51,499 nt of DNA from Streptomyces adelaidensis (GCF_016598475.1 NZ_JAEMUX010000063.1:1-51499); one strand, 5' to 3'. Positions 1 to 8,780 are shown, counted from the stretch's first letter. Numbers and translations are program-made. The notes: generated by a model from the letters alone, not told the origin.

Positions 1-23
1 GCCCGAGGGGAATTCCCTCGGGC
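1..23. terminator. Hairpin terminator at window edge
   Basis: A perfect 9-bp stem (1-9 pairing with 15-23) encloses a 5-nt loop. It lies 17 nt beyond the stop codon of the minus-strand reductase gene and probably ends its transcript. It could also serve a convergent gene outside the window. No clear T-tract is present, as is common in Streptomyces. Confidence 0.7.
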
Positions 24-39
24 GCCTCGGGCGTGCCGC

Positions 40-1101
40 TCAGGCGGCGTGGGTCGGGTAGTCGGTGTAGCCGGCTGCGTCGCCGCCGTAGAAGGTGGCG
101 GGGTCGGGGGTGTTGAGGGGGGCGTCGGAGCGTATGCGCTCGACCAGGTCGGGGTTGGCGAGTGCCATCACGCCCACGCTGATGACGTCGGCGAGGCCCT
201 CTTCGACGTCTTTGGCGCGGGTGGGTATGTCGGTGCCTGCCCGGTTGAGGACCAGCGTGGTGGGCCACAGTTTGCGCAGGGTGTGGAGGAGTTCGTCGTC
301 GCCGCCGTGGCTGATGTGCAGGTAGGCGAGGTCGAGGGGGGCGAGGGCGCGTACGAGGGCGGGGTACAGCTCGTGGGTGTCGCTCTCGGCGATGTCGTTG
401 AAGGGGTTGCCGGGGGAGATCCGGATGCCGGTGCGGCCGGCGCCGATCTCGTCGGCCACGGCGGTGGCGACCTCGACGGCGAAGCGGATGCGGTTGTCGA
501 GGGAGCCGCCGTAGCGGTCGGTGCGCTGGTTGGTGTTGGTGGCGAGGAACTGGTGCACGAGGTAGCCGTTGGCGCCGTGGATCTCGACGCCGTCGGCGCC
601 GGCGGCGATGGCGGCCGCGGCGGCGCGGCGGAAGTCGTCGACCGTCGCGGCGACCTCCTCGGTGGACAACTCGCGCGGTACCGGCATCTCCTGAAGGCCG
701 GACGCGGTGAACATGGTGCCCGCCGGCTGGATCGCGGAGGGGGCGACCGGCTGCCGGTGGTGGAGGGTGTTGTCGGGGTGGGACATCCGTCCGGTGTGCA
801 TGAGCTGGATGACGATGCGTCCGCCGGCCTTGTGTACGGCGTCGGTGACCTTGCGCCAGCCGGTGATGTGCTCCTCGGTGTAGATGCCGGGGGTCAGCGG
901 GTAGCCCTGTCCGTCGGCGGAGGGCTGGGTGCCCTCGGTGATGATCAGGGCGTGCGAGGCGCGCTGGGCGTAGTACTCGGAGTTCAGCTCGGTGGGTATG
1001 CCTTCGGGGGTGGACCTGTCCCGTGTCATGGGGGCCATCGCCAGCCGGTGCGGAAGCGGGATGTCCCCGGCGACGGTCGGGTTCCACAGGGCGTTCAGCA
1101 T
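40..1101 (-). CDS. Alkene reductase, old yellow enzyme family (NADH:flavin oxidoreductase)
   Basis: This is a 353-residue FMN TIM-barrel enzyme of the OYE/NemA type, expected to reduce activated alkenes (enones, nitro-alkenes, nitrate esters) with NAD(P)H in the cytoplasm. Visible signs are an N-terminal LxPHRLAMAPMTR segment for FMN binding, the substrate-binding His-Asn pair in IHGANGYLVHQF near residue 175, and the family-typical TDRYGGSLDNR block right after it. Length is normal for the family. The ATG at 1101 follows an AGGA Shine-Dalgarno. Its upstream region is AT-rich and holds an inverted repeat, so it is probably controlled by a small repressor. The physiological substrate cannot be read from sequence. 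Confidence 0.93.
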   Translation of the reverse strand: MLNALWNPTVAGDIPLPHRLAMAPMTRDRSTPEGIPTELNSEYYAQRASHALIITEGTQPSADGQGYPLTPGIYTEEHITGWRKVTDAVHKAGGRIVIQLMHTGRMSHPDNTLHHRQPVAPSAIQPAGTMFTASGLQEMPVPRELSTEEVAATVDDFRRAAAAAIAAGADGVEIHGANGYLVHQFLATNTNQRTDRYGGSLDNRIRFAVEVATAVADEIGAGRTGIRISPGNPFNDIAESDTHELYPALVRALAPLDLAYLHISHGGDDELLHTLRKLWPTTLVLNRAGTDIPTRAKDVEEGLADVISVGVMALANPDLVERIRSDAPLNTPDPATFYGGDAAGYTDYPTHAA

Positions 1102-1137
1102 GTGGGATTCCTCAGGTTGTTGGGCGTGCTTGTGGAA

Positions 1138-1150
1138 GTAATAGAATTAC
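1138..1150. promoter_or_regulatory. Candidate operator, GTAAT-AGA-ATTAC inverted repeat
   Basis: A perfect 5-bp-arm inverted repeat lies 37 nt upstream of the reductase start, inside an unusually AT-rich patch (about 1132-1170) that probably contains the minus-strand promoter. A second small repeat, CATA-atgc-TATG, follows at once. Size and position suit a MarR, TetR or HxlR operator. The HxlR gene at 3672 is the nearest candidate regulator; this link is inference. Confidence 0.45.
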
Positions 1151-1227
1151 GATCATAATGCTATGTGTGGATGTCAACAGGCGCAAGTGCGGTACCTGGT
1201 GGGAACCGGGATGAAAGTCGCGCGCCG

Positions 1228-1280
1228 CCGGAACCTGGAGCCCGGAACTTGGAGCCCGGAACTTGGAGCCCGGGACTCGG
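1228..1280. repeat. 14-bp tandem repeat, about 3.7 copies
   Basis: Units of CCGGAAC(C/T)TGGAGC start at 1228, 1242 and 1256, followed by a degenerate partial unit. The array fills the gap just beyond the stop codon of the acyl-CoA synthetase gene. No function is evident; it may be replication slippage in untranslated sequence. Confidence 0.75.
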
Positions 1281-1288
1281 TCAGCCGT

Positions 1289-3178
1289 TCACGGGGTCTG
1301 CTCGGCGCGGCGGAGAACGGGCCGCAGCGCCTCGATGACGCCGGGGTCGTCCACCGTGGAGGGGATGGGTTCGTCGTGGCCGTCGGCGATGCCGCGCATC
1401 GTCTTGCGCAGGATCTTTCCCGAACGGGTCTTGGGCAGGGCGGCCACGACCGCCACGTCCTTGAGGGAGGCGACGGCGCCGATGCGTTCGCGTACCAGCT
1501 GGACGAGTTCGGCCTCGACCTCGCTCGGTTCGCGGCCGCTGCCCGCCTTCAGAACGACGAAGCCGCGCGGTACCTGTCCCTTCAGGGCGTCGGCGACGCC
1601 GATGACGGCGCATTCGGCTACGTCGGGGTGGGCGGCCAGAGCCTCCTCCATGCTGCCGGTGGACAGGCGGTGTCCGGCGACGTTGATGACGTCGTCGGTG
1701 CGGCCCATGACGAAGACGTAGCCGTCGTCGTCGATGTGTCCGCTGTCACCGGTGAGGTAGAAGCCGTCGAATGCGGAGAGATAGGAGGCGACATAGCGCT
1801 CGTCGTCGTTCCAGAGGGTGGGGAGCGCGCCGGGTGGCAGGGGGAGCCGCACGACGATGGCGCCGTCGACGCCGGCGGGCGCCGGCTCGCCCGAAGGATC
1901 GAGGACGCGGACGTTCCAGCCCGGCAGCGGAAGGGTCGGGGAGCCGGGCTTGAGGGGAGCGGCTTCGATGCCGACCGGGTTGGCGACGATCGGCCAGCCG
2001 GTCTCGGTCTGCCACCAGTGGTCGATCACCGGGACACCCAGCAGAGCGCCGGCCCAGTGGTAGGTCTCGGGGTCGAGGCGCTCGCCGGCGAGGAAGAGGT
2101 GGCGCAGGCCGGACAGGTCGTAGGCCCCGGTGAGCGAACCCTTCGGGTCCTCTTTACGGATGGCCCGGAAGGCGGTGGGCGCCGTGAACATGGTCTTGAC
2201 CCGGTACTCGTCGGCGACCCGCCAGAACTGGCCCGCATCCGGTGTGCCGACCGGCTTGCCCTCGTAGAGGACCGTCGTCGCCCCGGCCAGTAGCGGCCCG
2301 TAGACGATGTACGAGTGCCCGACCACCCAGCCGACATCGGAACCGGTGAACATCGTCTCGCCCGGTCCCACGTCGTACACGGCGCCCATCGACCAGTGCA
2401 GGGCCACCGCGTAGCCGCCGCAGTCCCGTACGACTCCCTTGGGTTTCCCGGTCGTTCCGGACGTGTAGAGGATGTACAGCGGATCGGTCGCGGCGACCGG
2501 CGCGCAGTCGGCCGGGGGCGCGGCGGCGACCAGGTCGGCCCAGTCGAGATCGTCGGGCCCCAACTCGGCGCGCCCCTGCGGGCGTTGCAGAATCACCTGC
2601 TTCTCCGGCTGGTGGGCGGCGAGTTCGATCGCCCGGTCGAGCAGCGGCTTGTAGGCGATGACGCGCTTGCCCTCGATGCCGCAGGAGGCGGAGACGACCA
2701 CCTTGGGGGTGGCGTCGTCGATGCGCACCGCGAGTTCGTGCGGGGCGAACCCGCCGAAGACGACCGAGTGGACCGCGCCGATCCGTGCGCAGGCCAGCAT
2801 CGCGACGGCGGCCTCGGGAACCATCGGCATGTAGATCACCACCCGGTCGCCGTGTCCCACGCCGAGCTGCGCGAGCGCACCTGCGAAGGCCGCCACCTCG
2901 TCCCTCAGCTGTGTGTAGGTGTGGGTGCGCCGGGTGTCGGTGACGGGAGAGTCGTAGATGAGCGCGGGCTGTTCGCCCCGGCCGGCTTCGACGTGCCGGT
3001 CGAGCGCGTTGTGGCAGACGTTGAGCCGACCGTCGGGAAACCAGCGGTAGAAGGGGGCGCCCGAGGAATCCAGTGCGCGTCGTGGAGCGACCTCCCAGTC
3101 GATGCCCTCCGCCGCCTTCAGCCAGAAGCTCTCCGGGTCTTCGGTACTGGCACGGAAGACGTCCTCGTACATTCCCAT
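1289..3178 (-). CDS. prpE: Propionyl-CoA/acetyl-CoA synthetase (PrpE/ACSS3-type AMP-binding enzyme)
   Basis: The enzyme activates a short-chain carboxylate, probably propionate, to its acyl-CoA through an acyl-AMP intermediate. The 629-residue protein has the ACS N-terminal segment, the AMP-binding P-loop YTSGTTGKPKG at about 238-248, the PrpE-typical VVRDCGGYAVAL stretch right after it, WWQTETGWP, the YLTGD hinge region, and the catalytic C-terminal lysine in PKTRSGKILRK (about K588). The reading frame stays open up to 3721, but the ATG at 3178 is preceded by AAGGAG with 6-nt spacing and matches the family start, so the upstream part is not coding. Propionate versus acetate preference is inferred from similarity to PrpE. 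Confidence 0.92.
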   Translation of the reverse strand: MGMYEDVFRASTEDPESFWLKAAEGIDWEVAPRRALDSSGAPFYRWFPDGRLNVCHNALDRHVEAGRGEQPALIYDSPVTDTRRTHTYTQLRDEVAAFAGALAQLGVGHGDRVVIYMPMVPEAAVAMLACARIGAVHSVVFGGFAPHELAVRIDDATPKVVVSASCGIEGKRVIAYKPLLDRAIELAAHQPEKQVILQRPQGRAELGPDDLDWADLVAAAPPADCAPVAATDPLYILYTSGTTGKPKGVVRDCGGYAVALHWSMGAVYDVGPGETMFTGSDVGWVVGHSYIVYGPLLAGATTVLYEGKPVGTPDAGQFWRVADEYRVKTMFTAPTAFRAIRKEDPKGSLTGAYDLSGLRHLFLAGERLDPETYHWAGALLGVPVIDHWWQTETGWPIVANPVGIEAAPLKPGSPTLPLPGWNVRVLDPSGEPAPAGVDGAIVVRLPLPPGALPTLWNDDERYVASYLSAFDGFYLTGDSGHIDDDGYVFVMGRTDDVINVAGHRLSTGSMEEALAAHPDVAECAVIGVADALKGQVPRGFVVLKAGSGREPSEVEAELVQLVRERIGAVASLKDVAVVAALPKTRSGKILRKTMRGIADGHDEPIPSTVDDPGVIEALRPVLRRAEQTP

Positions 3179-3457
3179 CGCGCACTCCTTTGTGACATCC
3201 AGGGACAGGGGCGTAGCGGCGTACAACAGGGTGTCGGACACGAACACCCCATCCTGCCCGACACGGTCGTGCGGGATGCCGGGGACCGGCCGGGGGAGGC
3301 GGGTCTCCGGCGTGGCGACGGTGTCGGCGGGCCCGATCGGGACGGGCCCGCCATCACGTTTCCGTTCAGGCATGGGAAGGGAGCGGGCCCGCTGTGCGCG
3401 GCGGGTCCCCTCGACCGGTATTTCCCTGCGGGCAGGCTCACAGCTTGACGGCGGGAG

Positions 3458-3583
3458 CTGGCGAGGGTGGCCGCCGCTGTCGCCGAAGTGCCGGTAGGTG
3501 AAGGCGAGGGCGGCGATGCCCGCCTGCGCGAAACGCTCGGCGAAGGCGTCCAGGCGCGTCTCGCGGGTGGATCCGAGGCCGTG
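3458..3583 (-). pseudogene. Remnant of an alpha/beta hydrolase
   Basis: About 42 codons encode HGLGSTRE, then FAERFAQAGIAALAFTYRHFGDSGG and PRQ. This is the typical early strand-loop of alpha/beta hydrolases of the DLH/S15-like group (HGxGxTR ... FAxxGxxVLxFDYRxFGxSGGxPRQ). Neither the N-terminus nor the nucleophile elbow, which should follow PRQ, is present in any frame. The stretch is open into the synthetase ORF and was probably divergent from the HxlR gene before being truncated. The rest of the gap (3179-3457 and 3584-3671) holds the promoter region of the synthetase but no recognisable gene. Confidence 0.7.
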
Positions 3584-3671
3584 CCTGAGGGCGAGCGCAA
3601 GATGTCGCGCCCATCGGTCACCTCTCCGTACCTGCTGGGTCTCATGACTGGACGAACCTATGCTGGGTGTC

Positions 3672-4169
3672 ATGAGGCGGACATCCTTTGCGCAGTGGCC
3701 CTGCTCGATCGCGCGGACCATGGACCTGCTCGGCGACTGGTGGACGCCCTTGGTCCTGCGCGAGGCGTTCTACGGGATCCGGCGCTTCGACGCGTTCCAG
3801 GAGTCGCTGGGGATCGCCCGCAACACCCTGACGGACCGGCTGCGCCGACTGGTGGAGGAGGGGCTGCTGGAGAAGCGGCCGTACCAGACGGAGCCGGTCC
3901 GGTACGACTACGTGCTCACCGAGAAGGGGCGCGACTTCTACGGGGTGCTGCTGGTGATGAACCGGTGGGGAGACCGCTGGCTGGCCGGTGAAGCGGGCCC
4001 GCCGGTGGCCATGCGTCACGAGGTGTGCGGGCAGGAGAGCCATGCCGAGGTGGTGTGCGCCGCATGCGGTGAGCCGATGACCGCCGACAACACCCACCCC
4101 CGGATGGGCCCCGGTTATCCACCGCATCTGGCCGAGCGGCCGGACGTGCGGGAGCGTTTCGCCGATTGA
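3672..4169 (+). CDS. HxlR-family transcriptional regulator
   Basis: A winged-helix regulator of about 165 residues. It opens with the HxlR hallmark of a cysteine followed by ARTMDLLGDWWTPLVLRE, then the recognition region NTLTDRLRRLVEEGLLEKRPYQ, and a wing with YVLTEKGRDF. The C-terminal tail has several cysteines (HEVCGQ ... VVCAACGE), as in many relatives with an appended metal-ribbon-like end. The start at 3672 (MRRTSF) fits the family better than the in-frame ATG at 3660; no good ribosome site precedes either. HxlR proteins often sense quinones or aldehydes through cysteines and control neighbouring oxidoreductases, here plausibly the reductase, the SRPBCC/flavin operon or the lost hydrolase. 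Confidence 0.88.
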   Translation: MRRTSFAQWPCSIARTMDLLGDWWTPLVLREAFYGIRRFDAFQESLGIARNTLTDRLRRLVEEGLLEKRPYQTEPVRYDYVLTEKGRDFYGVLLVMNRWGDRWLAGEAGPPVAMRHEVCGQESHAEVVCAACGEPMTADNTHPRMGPGYPPHLAERPDVRERFAD

Positions 4170-4248
4170 TCGGGTGGTTCTGGGGCCGGCCGACCAGCTC
4201 CGTGGTCCTCGGGCCGTCCCAGTAGCTCCCTGGCGCCTGCGCCCGCCC

Positions 4249-4283
4249 TTGACAAGTAAGTCTATCTACGCAACTTTACTGGT
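4249..4283 (+). promoter_or_regulatory. Candidate promoter and operator of the SRPBCC operon
   Basis: TTGACA at 4249-4254 is a consensus -35. The inverted repeat ACAAGTAA (4252-4259) and TTACTGGT (4276-4283), 7 of 8 positions matched, overlaps it and spans the -10 area, about 50 nt before the SRPBCC start. The layout suggests repression by a small dimeric regulator (HxlR or TetR). No convincing -10 hexamer is seen; aacttt at 4272-4277 has the right spacing but matches poorly. Confidence 0.5.
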
Positions 4284-4331
4284 CAGGTGCTGGGATGAGG
4301 GTTTTCGGACGGGCAGGGAGGCCGCAGGATC

Positions 4332-4865
4332 ATGGAGTGGACGGGTGCGCGCTATGGGGACAAGCCGACGGTCGAGGTCCGCATCTGGATCGCCGCCCCG
4401 CCGGAGCGAGTGTGGGCGCTGGTGTCCGACATCGAGCTGATGCCACGCATGAGCCCCGAGCTGCAGTCGGTGGAATGGCTGGACGGCGGGAGCGGTCCGG
4501 CGCCGGGGGCCCGGTTCATCGGCCGGAGCAGGCACGAGGCGCTGGGGGAGTGGGCCACCACGTCCCACATCGTCGAGTACGAGCCGTCGAAGGTGCTCGC
4601 CTGGGCGGTCGAGGATCCGCAGCACCCCACGGCCATCTGGCGGTTCACCCTTGAACGGCACGACGGCGGCACCCTGCTGCGGGAGTGGATGCAGATGGGG
4701 CCGGCCCGCTCGGGCCTCTCCTTCGCCATCGACCGCATGCCGGAGAAGGAACAGAAGATCGTCTTCGTGCGCATGCGGGAGTTCGAGACCGACATGGCCG
4801 CCACCCTCGAAGAGATCAAGAAGCTGGCCGAGAGGCCCCGGACCTCGGGCGAGGGGAATCTCTGA
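4332..4865 (+). CDS. SRPBCC-family (polyketide cyclase/START-like) protein
   Basis: The 177-residue protein has the helix-grip fold signature: VEVRIWIAAPPERVWALVSDIELMP at the start, a central VEWLDGG and PGARFIGRSR strand pair, EYEPSKVLAWAVED, and a long C-terminal helix (MREFETDMAATLEEIKKLAE). Such proteins bind hydrophobic ligands; the substrate is unknown. A GGGAGG site lies 10 nt before the ATG. The stop overlaps the next start as TGATG, so it is translationally coupled to the flavin-dependent enzyme that follows, and the two probably acted in one pathway. Confidence 0.88.
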   Translation: MEWTGARYGDKPTVEVRIWIAAPPERVWALVSDIELMPRMSPELQSVEWLDGGSGPAPGARFIGRSRHEALGEWATTSHIVEYEPSKVLAWAVEDPQHPTAIWRFTLERHDGGTLLREWMQMGPARSGLSFAIDRMPEKEQKIVFVRMREFETDMAATLEEIKKLAERPRTSGEGNL

Positions 4866-5925
4866 TGCGTACGTCCACCACGATCGAAGCCTCCGGGGGC
4901 GACTGGCGGGAGATCGTCGACTACGTCACCGAGGCGGAGAAACTCGGCCTGGACATCTGCTGGGTCGCGGAGGCGTGGGGCTCCGAGGCGCCCTCGCGTT
5001 GGGCTACCTCGCCGCGAAGACCGAGCGCCTGCTGCTCGGCTCCGGAATCATCCAGCTGGGCACCCGCACGCCGGTGGCCATCGCCCGCGCGGCGATCACG
5101 CTGGCGCAGATCTCCCAGGGACGCTTCCTTCTCGGCCTCGGCCTCTCCGGCCCGCAGGTGATCGAAGGGCTGCACGGCGTGCCCTTCGCCCGGCCGCTGG
5201 CACGGATGCGTGAGACCGTCGAGATCGTGCGCCGGGCCGCCTCGGGCGAGAAGATCTCCTACTCCGGGCGGGAGTTCCAGCTCCCGCTGCCGGGCGGTGA
5301 GGCGAAACCCATGCGCCTGTCGACGCGCGCCGAGCACGACATCCCGGTCTACCTGGCGACCCTCTCCCCGAAGATGCTCCACCTCACCGGTGAGATCGCC
5401 GACGGCTGGCTCGGCACCAGCTTTGTGCCCGAGGGCGCCAAGGAGGCGTACTTCGACCACCTGGACCAGGGCCTGGCCGCCGTCGGCCGCACCCGCGCCG
5501 ACCTGGACATCTGCCAGGGCGCCGAGGTCGCCTTCGCCGATGACGAGGACACGCTGCGCGCGATGGTGGCCGGACGCAAGAAGGAGCTGGCCTTCAGCCT
5601 CGGCGGTATGGGCTCCGCGACCACGAACTTCTACAACAACGCCTACAGCCGCCAGGGTTGGGCCGAGGTGGCGGCCGACGTCCGGACGCGTTGGCAGGCC
5701 GGGGACCGGGACGGCGCGGCCGGCCTGGTCACCGACGAGATGGTGCTGGCGACCACGCTGATCGGCACCGAGGACATGGTGCGCGAGCGGCTGCGCGTGT
5801 GGCGCGACGTCGGCGTCGACACCGTTCGTTTCTATCCCGCCGGCGAGACCCTGGGCGCCCGGCTTGCCACGCTGGGCCGGGCCATCGAAGTGGTCCGCGA
5901 CGTCGAGGACGGGGCGGCCAGGTAG
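4865..5925 (+). pseudogene. LLM-class flavin-dependent oxidoreductase, frameshifted
   Basis: The gene starts with ATG overlapping the previous stop and encodes a luciferase-like (often F420-dependent) monooxygenase. Frame 1 reads WVAEAWGSEAPS and then loses homology. Homology resumes in another frame with LGYLAAKTERLLLGSGI and runs intact to the stop (AITLAQISQGRFLLGLG, GWLGTSFVPEG, TLIGTEDMVRERL). The simplest explanation is loss of one G at 4996/4997, where ccctcg-cgttg should read ccctcg-gcgttg. Restoring it gives a 353-residue product of normal length. No other damage is seen, so this is either a very recent mutation or a sequencing error. Confidence 0.85.
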
Positions 5926-5983
5926 CGACAGGGCCGTGTCGGCCTCTTGGGGGCGGGCCGAGAGGCCCTCCATGAGGCCTGTG

Positions 5984-6277
5984 TCAGGTGGCCTGCGGGC
6001 GGGCGCCGGCACCGTCGGCCGCCAGGCCCGACATCAGCAGGGTGATCGCCCGGAACGTACTGCTCAGGGCGGCCTCCCGATCCGCCGCCGCGGCGATGAT
6101 CTGGTTGCCCTCGCAGAGGCCGGACATCAGCAGGCGGGCGACCGTGACGACGGGAACGTCAGGTCGCAGGTCGCCGCGTTCGGCCAGGGCGGTCAGCAGA
6201 CGTTCGATTGGCGGCTGGGCGATGGTGTCGTTGCGGTGCCGGTACCGCTCGCCCAGGACCGAGGGCGCCTGGACCAT
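5984..6277 (-). pseudogene. TetR-family regulator, C-terminal fragment
   Basis: About 97 codons match the ligand-binding C-terminal half of TetR regulators (IERLLTALAERGDLRPDVPV, then LLMSGLCEGNQIIAAAADRE, then a terminal TLLMSGL helix). The N-terminal helix-turn-helix that should lie upstream is missing; beyond about 6280 the sequence belongs to a different, plus-strand gene remnant. The fragment cannot bind DNA as it stands. Confidence 0.75.
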
Positions 6278-6300
6278 CAGCTCGCGGTGCGGCGGGTCGT

Positions 6301-7245
6301 GTGGTCGTCTCCACGGTCGGGCCGTTCATGCGGCTCGGCTCGCCTCGGCTCGGCATGGCCACGGTCACGGCGGCGGCGCGGGCGGGTGCGCCCGTCATGT
6401 CCTGCGTGAGCTGGACTCCGTCGCGCCGACCGGGGAGCGGCCCTCGTACCCGCGTTCGACTACGACTATGTGCCGGGCAATCTCGCCGGTGCGCTGGCCC
6501 TGGATCAGGCGGGCGACCGGGCACGTCATGTCGAGATCGGCTACCTCATCACCCGTTCGGGCCGTGGGGACGAGTTGCTCTACCGGGGCACCCTGCACGA
6601 CGCCTGCACCCTGATCACGGGGGGTACGCGGCAGACGCTGGTCGGCGCGGCGGCCGAGGGCGGGTTCGCCTACCGCCCCGCACGTGCCGGGGCCCCTTCC
6701 CGGCTGGTCGACGAGCCTGCCGCCAAGCGTGTCCGCACGTTCCGCCACGCCGGTGTGACACGTCCGGCCATGACCGTCCCGGGTTCGGAACATCTCGGAC
6801 TGCCGGAGGTCTTCCCCCAATTGGAGAGCGTCGAGGTGGGCCTTGGGTGGTTCGGGCGGTGGACGCGGCCGGTGCGGATCGCCGCCGCGCTCCAGGCGCG
6901 CCCCTGCCGCGCTCGGCGAAGGTGCGCGCCGTGGTGACGCGGCTGTCCGAGCGGCTCCCGGGATCGCGGCGCGAGCCGGACAGCGACGGCCGTTCCCTGG
7001 TGATCGCCGTCGCCCGCGACGGCCACGGTCGCCCCTTGGCCACGACCGCCCTCACCGGGCCCGATCCGTACGAGATGACCGGAGCCCTTCTGACGTGGGG
7101 CGCCGTCCACGCGGCGGCGCCGGACGCCGTCCTCAAGCCCGGCGTGCACGGCCCGGTCGCGGCGTTCGGGCTCTACACGCTCAGGCTCGGTGCTGCCGAG
7201 GCCGGAGTACGCGAAGTCGACGAGGCGTCGGGCCGCCGTCGATGA
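6301..7245 (+). pseudogene. Saccharopine dehydrogenase-like oxidoreductase (trans-acting enoyl reductase type), decayed
   Basis: Homology is spread over two frames. VVVSTVGPFMRLG and TAAARAGAP lie at about 6301-6400; PAFDYDYVPGNLAGALAL follows in a second frame and runs to about 6890 (GYLITRSGRG, RTFRHAGV, PEVFPQLESVEVGLGWFG). It returns to the first frame near 6905 for the C-terminal part (RLPGSRREPDSDGRSLVIAVARDGHG ... EMTGALLTWGA) and a TGA at 7243. The N-terminal Rossmann half is gone, a stretch of roughly 15-20 residues before PAFDYDY is missing, and at least two frameshifts are needed. Confidence 0.8.
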
Positions 7246-7363
7246 TTGCCGTGCGGGCATGGATCAAGGCAGCGGGGCGTACAGGTACAGGAACAGGTTG
7301 TTCGATCGGGAGTGAGCCGGCCCCGTACGGGAAGTCGGCCGTCCCAGCGGAAAGGATCCGTCC

Positions 7364-8776
7364 ATGGACGAGCAGGGTGAGCGCTTCGATGTCGTCGTAC
7401 TAGGTGCGGGCCCCGGCGGGTACGTCGCCGCCATCCGGGCCGCCCAACTGGGCAAGCGCGTCGCGGTCATCGAGGAGAAGTACTGGGGCGGCGTCTGTCT
7501 GAACGTGGGCTGCATTCCCACCAAGGCCCTGCTGCGCAATGCCGAACTCGCACACGTGTTCACGCGCGAGGCGAAGACCTTCGGCATCAAGGTCGACGGG
7601 GAGGTCTCCTTCGACTACGGGGAGGCCTACCGCCGTAGCCGCAAGATCGCGGACGGCCGGGTCAAGGGCGTCCACTACCTGATGAAGAAGAACAAGATCA
7701 CGGAAATCAGCGGCCGCGGCACGTTCCTCGACCCCCACACGCTCCAGGTGGCGGACTATGACGGCAACAGCCGCACCATCGGTTTCGACGACTGCGTCAT
7801 CGCCACCGGCGCGACCCCCAAGCTGCTCCCCGGCACCCGGCGTACCTCGCGCGTGGTGACGTTCGAGGAGCAGATCCTCGCCGAGGAGCTGCCGCAGTCG
7901 ATCGTGATCGCGGGCGCCGGGGCCATCGGCATCGAGTTCGCCTATGTCCTGCACAACTACGGCGTGAAGGTCACGATCGTCGAGTTCCTGGACCGGATCG
8001 CCCCGCTGGAGGACAGCGAGGTCTCCGCCGAACTCGCCAAGCAGTACCGGAGGTTGGGCATCGACATGCTCACCTCGACCCGCGTCGAGTCGATCGACGA
8101 GTCGGGCCCGCAGGTCCGGGTCACGGTCACCGGCAAGGACGGTACCCAGCAGGTCTTGGAGGCCGACAAGGTCCTCCAGGCGATCGGCTTCGCGCCGAAC
8201 GTCACCGGCTACGGACTGGAGAACACCGGCGTCACCGTCACCGAGCGCGGTGCGATCGACGTCGACGGCCGCTGCCGTACCTCCGTCCCGCACATCTACG
8301 CCATCGGCGACGTCACCGCGAAGCTGATGCTGGCGCACGCCGCCGAGGCGATGGGCGTGGTCGCCGCGGAGACCCTGGCCGGCGCGGAGACCATGGAGCT
8401 GGACTACGTGATGATCCCGCGGGCCACCTTCTGCCAGCCGCAGATCGCCGGCTTCGGCTACACCGAGGCGCAGGCGAGGGAGAAGGGCTTCGACGTCCAG
8501 GTGGCCAAGTTCCCGTTCACCGCCAACGCCAAGGCCCACGGCCTGGGCGATGCGACCGGCTTCGTGAAGCTGATCAGCGACGCCAAGTACGGCGAGCTGC
8601 TCGGCGGCCACCTCATCGGCCCGGACGTCACCGAGCTGCTCCCCGAGCTGACCCTGGCCCAGCAGTGGGACCTGACGGTCCACGAGGTGGCTCGCAATGT
8701 CCACGCCCACCCCACGCTGGGCGAGGCCGTCAAGGAAGCGGTCCACGGCCTCGCCGGCCACATGATCAACATGTAG
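7364..8776 (+). CDS. lpdA: Dihydrolipoyl dehydrogenase (E3 of 2-oxo-acid dehydrogenase complexes)
   Basis: The enzyme reoxidises dihydrolipoamide with NAD+ in pyruvate, 2-oxoglutarate or branched-chain oxo-acid dehydrogenase complexes. The 470-residue protein has the FAD motif VVLGAGPGGY at 11-20, the redox-active disulfide GGVCLNVGCIPTK (C45, C50), the NAD motif IVIAGAGAIGIEFA, the second FAD motif YAIGDVTAKLMLAHAA, and the catalytic C-terminal HAHPTLGEAVKE His-Glu pair. All key residues are intact. A GAAAGG site precedes the ATG. It stands alone: no E1 or E2 subunit is adjacent, so it is either the general E3 or an extra copy. Confidence 0.96.
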   Translation: MDEQGERFDVVVLGAGPGGYVAAIRAAQLGKRVAVIEEKYWGGVCLNVGCIPTKALLRNAELAHVFTREAKTFGIKVDGEVSFDYGEAYRRSRKIADGRVKGVHYLMKKNKITEISGRGTFLDPHTLQVADYDGNSRTIGFDDCVIATGATPKLLPGTRRTSRVVTFEEQILAEELPQSIVIAGAGAIGIEFAYVLHNYGVKVTIVEFLDRIAPLEDSEVSAELAKQYRRLGIDMLTSTRVESIDESGPQVRVTVTGKDGTQQVLEADKVLQAIGFAPNVTGYGLENTGVTVTERGAIDVDGRCRTSVPHIYAIGDVTAKLMLAHAAEAMGVVAAETLAGAETMELDYVMIPRATFCQPQIAGFGYTEAQAREKGFDVQVAKFPFTANAKAHGLGDATGFVKLISDAKYGELLGGHLIGPDVTELLPELTLAQQWDLTVHEVARNVHAHPTLGEAVKEAVHGLAGHMINM

Positions 8777-8780
8777 CGGG

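Noticed and set aside
1289..3721. 810-residue version of the acyl-CoA synthetase
   Set aside because: The N-terminal 181 residues include an unrelated hydrolase scrap and non-homologous sequence; the ATG at 3178 has an excellent ribosome site and fits the family.
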